Source: Todiramphus chloris collaris (taxonomy: Eukaryota; Chordata; Aves; Coraciiformes; Alcedinidae). From it: a DNA stretch of 64,000 bases. The DNA lies in NCBI GenBank assembly GCA_025345505.1, contig JANVCC010000130.1, forward strand, positions 5,895,366 to 5,959,365, in the 5' to 3' direction. A program made the position numbers and the translations under genes. The stretch's first letter is position 1. Each line of letters opens with the position of its first letter. Below the pieces are notes generated by a model. The model saw only the letters and a list, made by a program, of their open reading frames with translations. It did no database searches and was not told the origin of the DNA. Of this stretch, positions 1-10,291 are shown in pieces.

Positions 1-125
1 AAATACTCTGAGGGAAGCTTGACTTCTGGACTCAGTGAAGCCAGCTGTAAATGTTCCTTAAGAAAATTGCATAGAATTGAGCATTTGTAATATGAACCGA
101 GGAAAAACTCTGAAAGAAGAGATAC
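1..125 (-). other. STAB2: Start of STAB2 intron 2 (partial)
   Basis: This is the beginning of the intron that follows the second coding exon of stabilin-2, read on the minus strand. It opens with GTATCT directly after CTGCAG at 126-131, an acceptable vertebrate donor. The intron runs off the left edge of the window, so the next exon and most of the gene are not present here. Confidence 0.75.
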
Positions 126-259
126 CTGCAGTCTGGTATCCCAGTCCCATTGGTAATTTTGGTGTAACCAGCAGGGCACTGGGTATCGAAGTTTAAAGAG
201 CAAGGTACACATTCAGTTCTCATTCGAATGAGCATCTTTTGATCACATTGCTTCTTCAT
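126..259 (-). CDS. STAB2: Stabilin-2, second coding exon (first cysteine-rich segment)
   Basis: Stabilin-2 is a large type I membrane scavenger receptor of sinusoidal endothelium. It binds and internalises hyaluronan, other glycosaminoglycans and phosphatidylserine on dying cells. This 134-bp exon encodes 44 residues plus two bases (phase 2 exit). What I see: CDQK near the start, then TEC..C, QCP.GYTK, an N-G-T glycosylation sequon and DCRY at the end. That cysteine spacing and the closing DCRY match the extreme N-terminus of vertebrate stabilins just before the first EGF-like cluster, and fit STAB2 better than STAB1. The splice sites are clean: a pyrimidine-rich tract ending TTACAG before the exon and CTGCAG|GTATCT after it. 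The internal ATG at the exon's first base is not the start, because a signal-peptide exon with matching phase lies upstream at 4551-4631. Identification is from remembered family sequence, not a search. Confidence 0.85.
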
Positions 260-3200
260 CTGTAATAGGAGAAGACAAATTAAAAAGAAGGAGTTGGTTT
301 AACTGCCTCCAGTGGTGTTGCTGAAAAATGACAAATTTAACTTGGCTTTATTCTCACAGTCACAAGCTCTACCCTGCTCAGTGGGAAATCCCTTTTCTGG
401 AGCTAAACTAGGAAATAGGCTGCATATTAGGGCATTGCAGTCATCTTGTCTGCACAAAATATGTCCAGCTGCTGCAGGATAAACCCTTTTAAGTGTCGTC
501 TTTCTCTTAAGAATCTTTATCAACAAATGTTAAGTCCAGCAGACTTAAAAGCCAGGTTATCAAGATAGCATCAGCATATAGAGCATTAGTTCTGAACTTT
601 CTCACAAACCCAGAGTAGGATGGAGAAGTCAAGTGCCAGCAAGTGCCTTCTTCATTCAATGATTAAGCTAAGCATAAGGTGTGGAAGAAGTTGCTTGTGT
701 CTCTGTGCACACAGAGCACAGCACAAGCCTTTGTTCCTTTCAAAAGCAGGTTTCACATTATCAGCAACCACTGTATTGAGCTAAAGGACTGTGGCTGGTA
801 TTTTCAAATTGGCGTAAAAGAATGATGTCTAGCTTTGCATTCAAATCTCTTAGAAGTTATGGGCCTGACCCCACCAGAGCACAGTGAGAAGAGCAGGCTC
901 CTCTTTTGTTACCTAGAGAAATTCACAGAAGGAACCAGCCCAGCTTGGAAAATGCAGCCATAGTCCTCTAGCTCAAATGCCAAGGGCTTGTGCCCTTTGC
1001 TGCAGAGGTCCCAGTTTCAAGATGTAGATCTGACAAATTACTTGAGAAGGTGTCAAAAAGGAGAAAAGGCTTAGGGTATTCTCACAGTGGTGCCATTGTA
1101 TTTTGTGGTTGTAGAAATCATAGATTTGAAAATGTCTATGTACCAAAAATGGTATCTATTTCCTACTAGAACAGTTGACCTGTTTTAAAGCAAAAAGTCT
1201 TTGCTGAACTCCATCTAATGTTAGCTTCATCTTTCTTCCTGGAGAGGATTTGTAGGAGTTCATAATTCACAAATCACAGGAGCTGGAAAAAATGGTGAGA
1301 AATGATCTAATGCAAAATATAATCTTTAAAAATGAACAAAAAGTAATAAATAAAATCATCATTCTTGAAGAGGAAGTACTGTGAAGTGCTCTATTTTTCT
1401 ATTCCAAGACAATCATTTTTCCACTGTTCGCTAAGATTGGACCCATTTAGGTGGTCTTAACTCACTCAAGCAATATTGAACATGAGAAGCTTCCTGTCTG
1501 ATGCAACAGAATTTGAATTAACTGTCTGAATGAGATTTCAATTAAGCAGTTGAGTACTCAATTAAGGTGATGTTTGAATCATTACCAGGCCAATGTGAGG
1601 AAATGCTTAATGCTTTTCTTGAAAAACTGTATGTGCCCACTGTGTATGTGCGTGCGTGTTTGTATGTATGTAAGGGCCAGTTCTAGCATCATCATCATCC
1701 ATTTGAAATATATTTATATATATGTTAGTAGTTGTCTGTGGACTTTTTAAGTAGTTCCCCACATTATAAAGTCATAAAGACAATTAAACCAGAGAAGCAT
1801 AATACAGGATAATGGAGCATCTTGCATAAAATTTAATTTGAACAAGAACTTTTAGAAAGCATGCATTTGATGTAGAAATAGTTGTGGAGAAACAAACTGT
1901 GGTATGTTGCTTCTGTCATAATTTGTCTGTGATGCTTTTGCTTCAGTCACCAGCTATTGTTCCTCTGTAGCTTGCAAAACAGGTAGGTATCTGTTCTGTT
2001 ACAGTTTACTACTCCCTTCCTATGAGTACTCAGTTTGAGCTCAAAGTACATTTTCTTTATGCACCTAAAAGAATAGCATTTCTTGAATTCCTTGCTATGG
2101 CTCCTGTTTCCCAATCCTTGAGACAGCCCCCAGCTCTTCTCCAGAGCCTGCCCCGTGTGCCAATAGCCCACCTGGATGGGGGCCATCTCAGAAATTCTTA
2201 TGTGCATGAATAAGACTTGCATACTCTCCCTGCAGGTCTTCTCTGTCCCCTGCCTTGGCAAATCGACAGTTAATCCTTTGTGCAGCACCACCACAGCAGG
2301 AGCTTCAGATCATTTGCTATGCAGTGTGTATTCCAAGTCACTATGTCTAAGGATGGAGCCCATCACAGTGTTGTGTTGCTTAATGGATATTCTCCAGTAT
2401 TTCTGTCCAGAGATTCCCCAAAAAAATACGTGCAAATGCAATCCTGTGCTGTCCGGGTAGTACTGGCTCTTTTGGGCACATGTGGAATGCTGCAGCCTCT
2501 TTGCAGAAGCTCACAGTTGTCCTGGCTGGGTGGACTAGCACCTTGGGCAGGTTTTCTACATATGCCACAGCCTGGTAGTCCTGGATGAAGCCCTCGCCCC
2601 AGTGGTTTCTCCCTTTGTTAGTTGTCCTTCCTTCAATGTTTATGATAGCAGCACGCTTCAGTAGTGAAGATTGTGAGGATGTATCACAGACACTGATAAG
2701 GAGATTAAGTCTGATGAGCTCTGAGGGACTCCACTTGATAGTTGTCACCCAGTTAAGTTTCAACATCTATTTAGTTGTCAAATTTTAGTCTTTATAAATG
2801 AAGTATTGAAATACGGTTTGGGTAAAACTAGAATACTTGGGTAGTAAAACCTCCTACTGTTGCATAGATGCATTTCAGGAGTATTTGAAATAAAAATGAG
2901 ACCTTTTGCCAGATATGGGTATAATGTGCATACAGCTTATTCAGACACTTGGCAAAGCAGCGGTGAGCCGTGCCATGCTGGCATGATGAGGTGCCTTCCT
3001 GCCTTGGCAGAGGTAGTGCACTGGACTGACCTGGCTTTTTGGGCTTCAGGTCTAAGGCGACTCCCACAGACTCAAACTAGAGCATCTCTGCACCTTGTTT
3101 CCTGTCCAAAACCACCTCAAGAGGCACCAATACTTGAATACTTCAATCCTTTCAAAACCGTGGTTATTAGTACTATTGCAGACACTTTAATGGCTCATCC

Positions 3201-4550
3201 TTAATGAGAGCTGCACCAGAGCAAGAAGAACCAACAGCACAGATGTGCAGACTGGGCACCTTAACTCCACTGAGTCAAATCAGTACTGTTATGAAGAATC
3301 ATAAATTCAGAGTTTTGGCTGATTTTTCTGAGTCTTTAACCAAGTATTCCACTGGAGCCCTGATCCTTGCAGGTACTTGGGGTAAGCCATTAGGAGTCCG
3401 AGGCTGGATAAAACTGTTGGGCTTGTAGGATATTCAGGTTTAGAAGTGAAAAATCTGTTGGTAGGAGTGTCTGAAGTTATCTCATTGCAAAAATTGCTAC
3501 TGAAAAGGTATGATATGAAATTTCATTTTTGGAACAATAAAATTCAAAGAGATTTTGAAAAGGTAAAATCTAAATAAAAATGTTATACCCTTTCTCTTCT
3601 ACCGGCTACAAAAAACTTCTTGCTTTAGAATAGTGGGTTATTTCCACTTTCATTTCCTCAGTTTCCCTTTTTACAGTAAGGGAAAAATGAAAGAAAGGTG
3701 GTTTGTTAGTGGCTTTTTTTTTTTTTTTTTGAGACAGAACAAGTTTATCACACTTCCCAGCACCTGTTTGTACTTTTCAAAGTATTTTTACATTTAAAAA
3801 ACCCAAACCAATCAAATAAAAAAACCCAACCAAACCCAACAAACACCCTCAGTGGCTTTTCCCACCTCATTTCTCCCTGTTGTTGAGAGGCAGTTTAAAT
3901 GAGTGGGTGTCTCTCTGTTTAACTTCTGGTTCAGATTTGTAACCCAACAGTTTTTGCTTTTCTGTGAGGTTGGTGAAAACAGGTTTTGTGAAATTCCCCA
4001 GATCCATGGGATTTGTAATGACAGATGCACCACTTTCCTAAAAGTCTACAAATCTTTTGCTTACATTTATAACTTTGTACAATTACTTCTGATAGCTCAA
4101 TTCCTTAGAATTTCCCCCCCACCTGTCTAATGAAATAGCTTTTCCTCTTCATGAGTGGTAGATTTTCACTATGGAAAAAATTCTACTTTCATTTTCTGAG
4201 TTATCAGAAATTCTAATGGTTTTGTTTTGCTGCTTTTGATGATTGTGTTTACTACAGTCTTTTGCCCCATTTGTAACTCATAAGAGATTTTTTTGGAGTA
4301 TTCATGACATTCTTTCAGCCAAATTCTCATGTGGAATAAACAGATGCATTTCTGTTATTTCAGAGGACTGAATTACAGAGCTCTTAGTTCATAATTCAGT
4401 GTCATATGCGTTGGTGACTGTTAAATTGGATTGTTCTGTTATAAGATAGAGAGAATAGTTATCAGATACTCTATAACAAATAATCCCCACCCCTATAGTT
4501 GAATACAGGCATATAATAATTCAGTACTTAAATAAAAAGCTGCCTCTTAC
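260..4550 (-). other. STAB2: STAB2 intron 1
   Basis: This 4,291-bp phase-0 intron lies between the signal-peptide exon and the first cysteine-rich exon. It starts GTAAGAG at the 4551 side and ends in a pyrimidine tract plus ACAG at the 260 side. The interior is AT-rich unique sequence with no further convincing exon on either strand. It contains a T17 tract at 3714-3730, a TG/TA-rich stretch around 1640-1725 and a short ATC run near 1690. Open frames inside it (for example on the plus strand at 2860-3204 and 3204-3428) lack splice context and family resemblance. First introns often hold enhancers, but I cannot point to one here. Confidence 0.75.
3714..3730. repeat. T17 homopolymer in STAB2 intron 1
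   Basis: Seventeen consecutive T residues on the plus strand, that is an A17 tract in the direction of STAB2 transcription. No retroelement body is recognisable beside it, so it may be a simple expansion or the eroded tail of an unrecognised insertion. Confidence 0.9.
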
Positions 4551-4631
4551 CTTATCTGGGACTTGTGATGTCAAACACAGTTTCACTGCAGCCAAAAAAG
4601 TAAGAAATAATAGAACTGGATTTTTTTCCAT
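4551..4631 (-). CDS. STAB2: Stabilin-2, first coding exon (signal peptide)
   Basis: This exon directs the receptor into the secretory pathway. It encodes 27 codons from ATG (A at 4631) to the donor at 4551. The peptide begins MEKNPVLLFLTFLAAVKLC: one lysine, then a hydrophobic core of about 12 residues, then a small and polar region, which is a classic cleavable signal sequence. The start is well supported: the context is ACAATGG (A at -3, G at +4), and an in-frame TAG lies 12 nt upstream (plus positions 4641-4643). The exon ends GATAAG|GTAAGAG, a near-consensus donor, in phase 0. The exon at 126-259 also begins in phase 0, so the two join in frame and give a signal peptide followed within about 10 residues by the first cysteine of the stabilin N-terminal segment, as in known stabilins. 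It is only 81 bp of coding sequence, so it is easy to miss by ORF length. Confidence 0.8.
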
Positions 4632-4800
4632 TGTGAAGAACTAGACTTTTTTGGTTTTTTTTCCCTTCAGAGCTCTCTAGACATGAGAACTACAATTCTG
4701 GCATAGAATGATGGTACTATTTCTTCTGCATTCTTAGGCAAATAGTTTAACAGGACTCTTGTCTTCCTGAAGGAAAATGAGTGAAGGATACAGCATGAGA
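4632..4800 (-). promoter_or_regulatory. STAB2: Probable STAB2 5' UTR and proximal promoter
   Basis: This is the DNA immediately upstream of the STAB2 start codon. I see no TATA box at a useful distance and no CpG island, so initiation would be TATA-less and dispersed, or the 5' UTR could be spliced from further right. The inverted motif TTCCTGAAGGAA at 4764-4775 holds two opposed GGAA cores about 135 bp before the start codon. ETS factors, which control many endothelial genes, bind GGAA. The role is inferred and the transcription start site is unknown. Confidence 0.35.
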
Positions 4801-7471
4801 ACTTGCCTGCAGGCAGGAAAAATTCCAAAATGCAGAGTATTTGCCAAAAGTTTTTACTGCGAAGCTGAATAAACTCTTCCTAACTGAATGACAGGATATC
4901 CTGATGGGGCTCTGTTCATTTATCCCTCTTTCTGAAGCTGTTGACAGTACAAAACCAAGGACATTGAACTGTTATGACAGAAAATGTTTTCTTCTTTTAG
5001 GTGGGCATAGATAGGGGACTGGAGTAACTGCTGTGCTTGTTATCATTACATTTGTTCAACTGATCTAAGGCATAGCAAAGGATTGCTGGAAGTTGGCTTA
5101 TCAGCCTAGTAATATGAGGGTGGATCCCCTGAATGCGGAGAACTGCTACCAACTTTATCTCAGGAGGCCAAAAGAACATCTTCCAGGTTTAGTTAGCTGG
5201 ATAAAAAGGGGAAATTTTTTTTTTTTTCCTTTTGCTACTTTTGTTAAATAATTTTGATTGTTTTTCTGGTGCTAAGCAGAGGAAAACTAACTCATCTATG
5301 TTACTTGCATATGATAAGGAGGGATGAGTAGACAGACACTTTGAGCTGCCAAAAGCAAGACTTTCTTCTCAGAGCTGTTCAGTTCTTTTCTAGTGCTGCT
5401 CTCTGCTGCTGCTCTCATCAGTCTTGTAAGGGCAAACTCTCTCATGTCTCAAATACATAAAGCTGGCAAACTGAAAGCAGCCAAGTTGTTTTGGGTCCCT
5501 GACATTATCATTCTTCAGTCATTTAAAGCATCCCATAAGGGTGCCTTAATGCAAAATTGTGCTTCAAAACTAGGTTAAGCTTTTGAAGAGTCCCCTGTGG
5601 CTGCAGTCATAGTGCTTTCTCCCAGATTCTTATTTGTAGTCATGGTTAGATGCTGCATTCACCTGTAGACCACAAACATAACATGTGATGCAGTTGTTAC
5701 CTATTATCTTGAACTCCATATTGTTCTCTAAAGAACTCAATGGTGATACACTCAAAATATACAAATTTATCAACTTTTGTTAAATGCTCCGAATACTACA
5801 AAAATGCTGGTAGGAGATGGAAGGGCAAGAGATTTCCTGTGGGTTCATCAGATCCTGTTCCTTTCTGCTATATGATGAGGAAAGGCGATAATTTCTTGTT
5901 CATGCAGACAAGATAGCAGCCAGGAGTTGTGATGTACAAGCTGATGGCCCTGAGAAGTGCTGTTTCTCTTTTCTGAGGTCAGGGCCTTTATTTTTACTTT
6001 AGTTTTGCATACAATGAGCAATTTGGGCTGGCGGAAGGAATGGCTCAGGTTTTCCTCAAAAAAAAAAAAAAAAAAAAGTGGAATCCTGGCAGATCTCCTC
6101 TTTCATTTGATGATAGCCCATGGCTGCATCCCGTACTCCATGGGATATTTGGGATTAAAATTTATCCTCCCTCTTCTGCAGCTGTGCCTTGTTGGAGTGT
6201 GAGCAGGGTGGCTGTTTGGGCAGGGTCTGCACTACCTGGATAGAACACGTTTGCCTGGTCTGCCTGTGTGTGATGGCAGGAGCTGACAGCTTCTGCAGCA
6301 GCTTGAGGTCAGCTGGATTTCTTGCCTGTTGCCACTTCAGACAGTGCAGTGATGAAAGGAGCTGTAAATCAAGCATGTCCCTTTCCTGTCCTGTACAGTG
6401 AGATAAAAAGCAACACACATCAGCTCTCTTGTTATCTGCTTTTACCTCCCGTATAGGCATTTGTGTTAAAGTAAACCATTTTTCTCTTTCCTTCCTCTCC
6501 CTTCATGCTGGAGCACGGGCTTCCCGCTTTCCCTGCTCTGGAGGGACTGGCCACCCTTTCCTTGTATTGGTGAGGATTTTCCTCGTCCATGGGGGTTAAA
6601 GACAGATTGTGACAGGCTCTGACTATAGCCCTGCCTGGCTAGCTCCTGCTCTCTCTGAGTAGAAATACAGGCTCATATGTCACAGGACAGGGCTCCCTGG
6701 GGACCAGGAAGGTGGCACCACAGTGTTGAAAGCAGCCTGTGCAGCATGATGGTGTACCTGCTAGCCAGCCAGCTGGCATGCCACCTTGCTTGGGAGAAGG
6801 CTTCCTTGGTGGCCTGCCCAGTGCTTGAGGTGTTGGGCAGTCACTGGCTCTAGCACTGTTGCCCATACTGGTGCTGGGTGATGGCATGCAGCTGGCACGG
6901 GCAGGAAGCTCTGCTGCTAGCTTTTGCCTTTTGCTTTTATAGATGTTATGATGGTGGTTTCTACAGACTGGGACCTATGTCCTTCTCCTCCCCTGCTGGT
7001 GCCTGGCCCGCATAGTGCTGAGAAGTCTGCACGCTGCTGGGATCCCCAATGGGGATTTCACCTGTATGCTACCCTGCTCACTGAGGTGTCTGTACCGACT
7101 TCTGTCGTGGCCTTCCTCCAGCTCCTGCCCTTGACATATTTGTATCCTCTCCTGACTGTCCAGTCTGTGTATTTTTAGGGCTGTCCTCCTCCAGGGTTGC
7201 ATTGGCAAGCTAACTTATTCTCCTTATCTTGCTGCTTATACAGCTCAGCTGAGGACTTTGTGCTCTTGCATTTCCTACTCTTACTTCTTCCTGCCTTTAG
7301 AAGGATATTTTAATTTAGCTTTGTTATGTGTCTCTTTCTGTGTCCAGCTGGAGTGGTGGAGAGGTCTTGGATCTCATTGGTTCTTACAAGAACGTGAAAA
7401 TTTTGGAAGCCTTAGATGATAAATACCAAAATACACATGTCTTGGGAGTTGGTCCCCTTGGAGTTTTTAAA
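4801..7471. other. Upstream unique DNA, no gene recognised
   Basis: AT-rich unique sequence with no coding exon I can support. It includes an A20 tract at 6058-6077. A mildly GC-richer stretch at about 6480-7150 (including a locally repetitive CTGCT/GGCA-rich composition) carries only short overlapping frames without splice support. Confidence 0.5.
6058..6077. repeat. A20 homopolymer
   Basis: Twenty consecutive A residues on the plus strand, with no recognisable retroelement body on its 5' side. Confidence 0.9.
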
Positions 7472-8384
7472 TATCACAGAATCACAGAGTGTTAGGGGTT
7501 GAAAGGGACCTTGGGGATCTTCGAGTTCAACCCTTCTGCCAGGGCAGAATCATATAAGCTACCCTACAACCTCATTTACCCTAACACAGGTCACTCAGGA
7601 ACGCATCCCGGCGAGTTTTGAAAATCTCCAGAGAAGGAGACTCCACAACCTCTCCGGGCAGCCTGTTCCAATGCTCTGTGACCCTTACTGTAAAGAAGTT
7701 CCTCCTCATGTTAAGGTGGAACCTCTTGTGCTCCAGCTTATATCCAATCCCCCTAGTCCTATCACAAGGCACGAGTGAGAAGAGGCTGTCCCTTTCCTCT
7801 TGACACTTAGCCCTCATATATTTATAAACATTTACCAAATCCCCTCTCAGCCTTCTCTTTTCCAGACTAAAGAGCCCCAGGTGTCTCAGCCTCTCCTCAT
7901 AAGGCCTGTGCTCCAGTCCCTTAATCATCCTTGTAGCCCTCCATTGGACTCTCAAGCAGATCCCTGTCTCTCTTGAACTGGGGAGCCCAGAACTGGACAC
8001 AATACTCCAGCTGAGGTCTCACCAGTGCAGAGTAGAGAGGGAGGAGAGCCTCCTTCGATCTGCTGGACACGCTCCTCTTGATACACCTCAGGATACCATT
8101 GGCCCTCTTGGCCACAAGGGCACATTGCTGCTCCATGGAGAACTTATTGTCCACCAGGACTCCCAAGTCTTTCTCCACAAGACTGCTCTCCAGCAGATCA
8201 CCTCCCAGTCTGCACTGGTGTAATTTATTCTTCTTACCTAGATGCAGGACTCTACATTTATCCTTGTTAAACCTCATTTGGTTCTGCCCTGCCCAGTTCT
8301 CCAACCTGTCCAAGTCTCGCTGGATGGCTGCACAGCTTTCAGGTGTATCTGCCAATCCTCACAGTTTTGTGTCATCAGCAAAAT
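7472..8384 (-). mobile_element. CR1 LINE, 5'-truncated, minus strand
   Basis: CR1 elements are the dominant autonomous non-LTR retrotransposons of birds. ORF2 encodes an endonuclease and a reverse transcriptase that copy the element by target-primed reverse transcription. This copy keeps about 0.9 kb of the 3' end. The 3' terminus (left side) has the repeated ATCACAGA-type tail, the complement of the CR1 TCTATGAT octamer repeat, followed by the conserved 3' UTR. Minus-strand translation gives the end of the polymerase domain with FADDTKL at the truncation point (about 8365-8384). Next come an LGV..D.KF..Q segment, the YSALVRP.LEYC..FWAP segment, and a C-terminal RTRG...[14 protein letters not shown] region. 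Frames are broken by at least two shifts (near 7930-7990 and 8340-8360), so it is inactive. It begins abruptly at the FADD motif, as usual for 5' truncation. Confidence 0.93.
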
Positions 8385-10031
8385 ACAACGTTGATGCAGG
8401 TGAGGGAGGTGTGAGCAAGAGATGTGGAAGTGACAAAGACTCTGGGCATGGCCATACATGAAGGCTGGGATCAGTTTGACATGGTGAAGCCCAGCCAAGC
8501 TTCCCTGGGGATATCCTGACCATTTGGATGCTCCCTGTCTCAGCTGACAGTCGCCCTTGTACCTCTGAAAACTTCCAGGTTGCAAGCAACTTGTTGAAAA
8601 AGATTAGTAAGAGTCATTTTGTGTGCTGAAATACTGCAAATCCCACATGCTGTGGCATACACTCATGCATGTCACAGCCTTCCTCCATTCTCCTATTGCT
8701 TTCTTGGGCTGGGTGCTCCTAATTTAAGTAGGTGTGAGTTGGTTGCCATTTTACTTTCTTTACCTATTGCCTCTCTTCAAGTTGCTCCTTTTATTTCTGT
8801 GCTGAAAATATCCACCCACACAAGAAAATGTGATGGTTTTTGAAAACAATGCTTTGTGCTGCAATTTGAGTGCTTTGAGGAAGAGCAACTAGCTCATTGG
8901 AGCTGGTTATCTGTCACATGAGGTCAGTTAAAAAGTGAATAAAAACTGGTGGAGATACAGACATGATACACTTTCCTTTACACAGTTTTCTTAACCATGT
9001 AACTTCCTGCATTTTGAACATTTTGTAATCAATTATTGACTACGTAACTCGCATTGCATATCATTCCCCTAACTTTCTGTATGTGAAGCTGTCTCAACTG
9101 GAGATGGCTGAACAGCATATGATGAGCTCTTGGACACTCACATGGCCTTCAGCCATTTGACAATCATATGACAAAAGCACCATTTTTGAGGAAGAAATAA
9201 GAGAAATATGACCATTTTGAAGCAGAGCACTCATTACAGCCTGAACATTCATGAGCCCTGTGTAATGAAAGCTGTTACTGCTTTTCTGATATGTCCTACC
9301 CTACTTGTAGCTCAGCTCCTTTCCCAGGGGAGCAGACTCATTAGTGAGGTCTTGAAGAGTACTGAGGGTGAGGGCAGTCTTGAGTTAAATTTAATATTCT
9401 TACATAGTAATTTGAAAGTAAGACACGGAAAATAAATGAATTACTTTTTTTTTTTTTACTCTATGTGGCTTCTGTTTTAAAGACGGTCACAGCAGGAAAG
9501 CTGTGCTGGGGTTGTTTGAATACAGTTTGAGGCTCCACATGTCTGAGAAAAGTCACTTTGCTCTTTGTTTGGAAACTGGCTAAAGCACCTTGCAGAAGGG
9601 TAGGGAAAGATAAAATGTGCTCAGAAGAAGAAAGCTTCCTAGGGGGAGGGAAGCTTTGGCTCTGCCAAGAGAAACGTCTGAATGCTAATTGTAGGTGGGA
9701 AGAAGGGGGGCACAAACCATTGAGTTGCCTAGGAGGAAGCTTGGGGAAAAGGAGGGGGGAATATTTGGGAAATACTGCCTTTGATTAACACAGACTTAAT
9801 TGGAACGTAACAAAGAGGTTAAAAAAAAAAGGTTTGGCAAGTTAAATCTTTGCAGTGCCATATGTCTGCGGAAGCCAACGGTGGCCTATGGAGAGTCTGA
9901 ATGGGCAGTGTGGAAAATTCTAGGGGTGTGTAATTTTATCTGCGGGGTTATGACAGCCATCATTTTGAAACATGGTGACTATCAGAACTAATTAATTCTC
10001 CAAGCCCATAGGATGCATTAAGATAGAGCTG

Positions 10032-10291
10032 CAGCTGGTATGCTGAGGAATGCCGCGCGCTCGGCAGAGGCCATCGCTTTTATCAATGTTAATGAGGGAG
10101 AAGGCACAGACAGCTGATCTAAACCCAAATGTGTTCATGATGCATACAGCTGATAGCAATGCAGACTGCCAGTCAAGGGGTGGTCTTAGCCATAGATTAG
10201 ATCCTCATAGTGGCCTCTTCAGCTTTCTTTCTTTCTTTCCTCTCTTTTTTTTTTTTTTTTTTTTTGAGTTCTCAAAAGAGTCTTTCAGCTG
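10032..10291. promoter_or_regulatory. Cluster of four CAGCTG E-boxes (candidate enhancer)
   Basis: CAGCTG occurs at 10032-10037, 10111-10116, 10147-10152 and 10286-10291, four copies in 260 bp. The palindrome is expected about once per 4 kb in random DNA. It is the preferred site of several class II bHLH dimers, including ASCL1/E-protein dimers. The block also contains a CpG-rich core (GCCGCGCGCTCGGC, about 10053-10066), AT-rich homeodomain-like words between the boxes and, at its 3' side, a T21 tract. Its texture resembles vertebrate conserved non-coding elements. Regulatory function is inference; no expression or conservation data can be read here. Confidence 0.3.
10245..10265. repeat. T21 homopolymer with upstream pyrimidine repeat
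   Basis: Twenty-one T residues preceded by CTTT repeats from about 10222, forming about 44 bp of nearly pure pyrimidine on the plus strand. Confidence 0.9.

Noticed and set aside
299-526. Minus-strand frame of 75 residues next to the STAB2 second exon, considered as the first exon
   Set aside because: It lacks a signal-peptide-like start and a donor in the correct phase, and it ends at a stop before the exon. The 4551-4631 exon fits on every count.
7581-8355. Minus-strand frames that look like reverse-transcriptase genes
   Set aside because: They belong to a truncated, frameshifted CR1 copy and not to a host gene or a retron.
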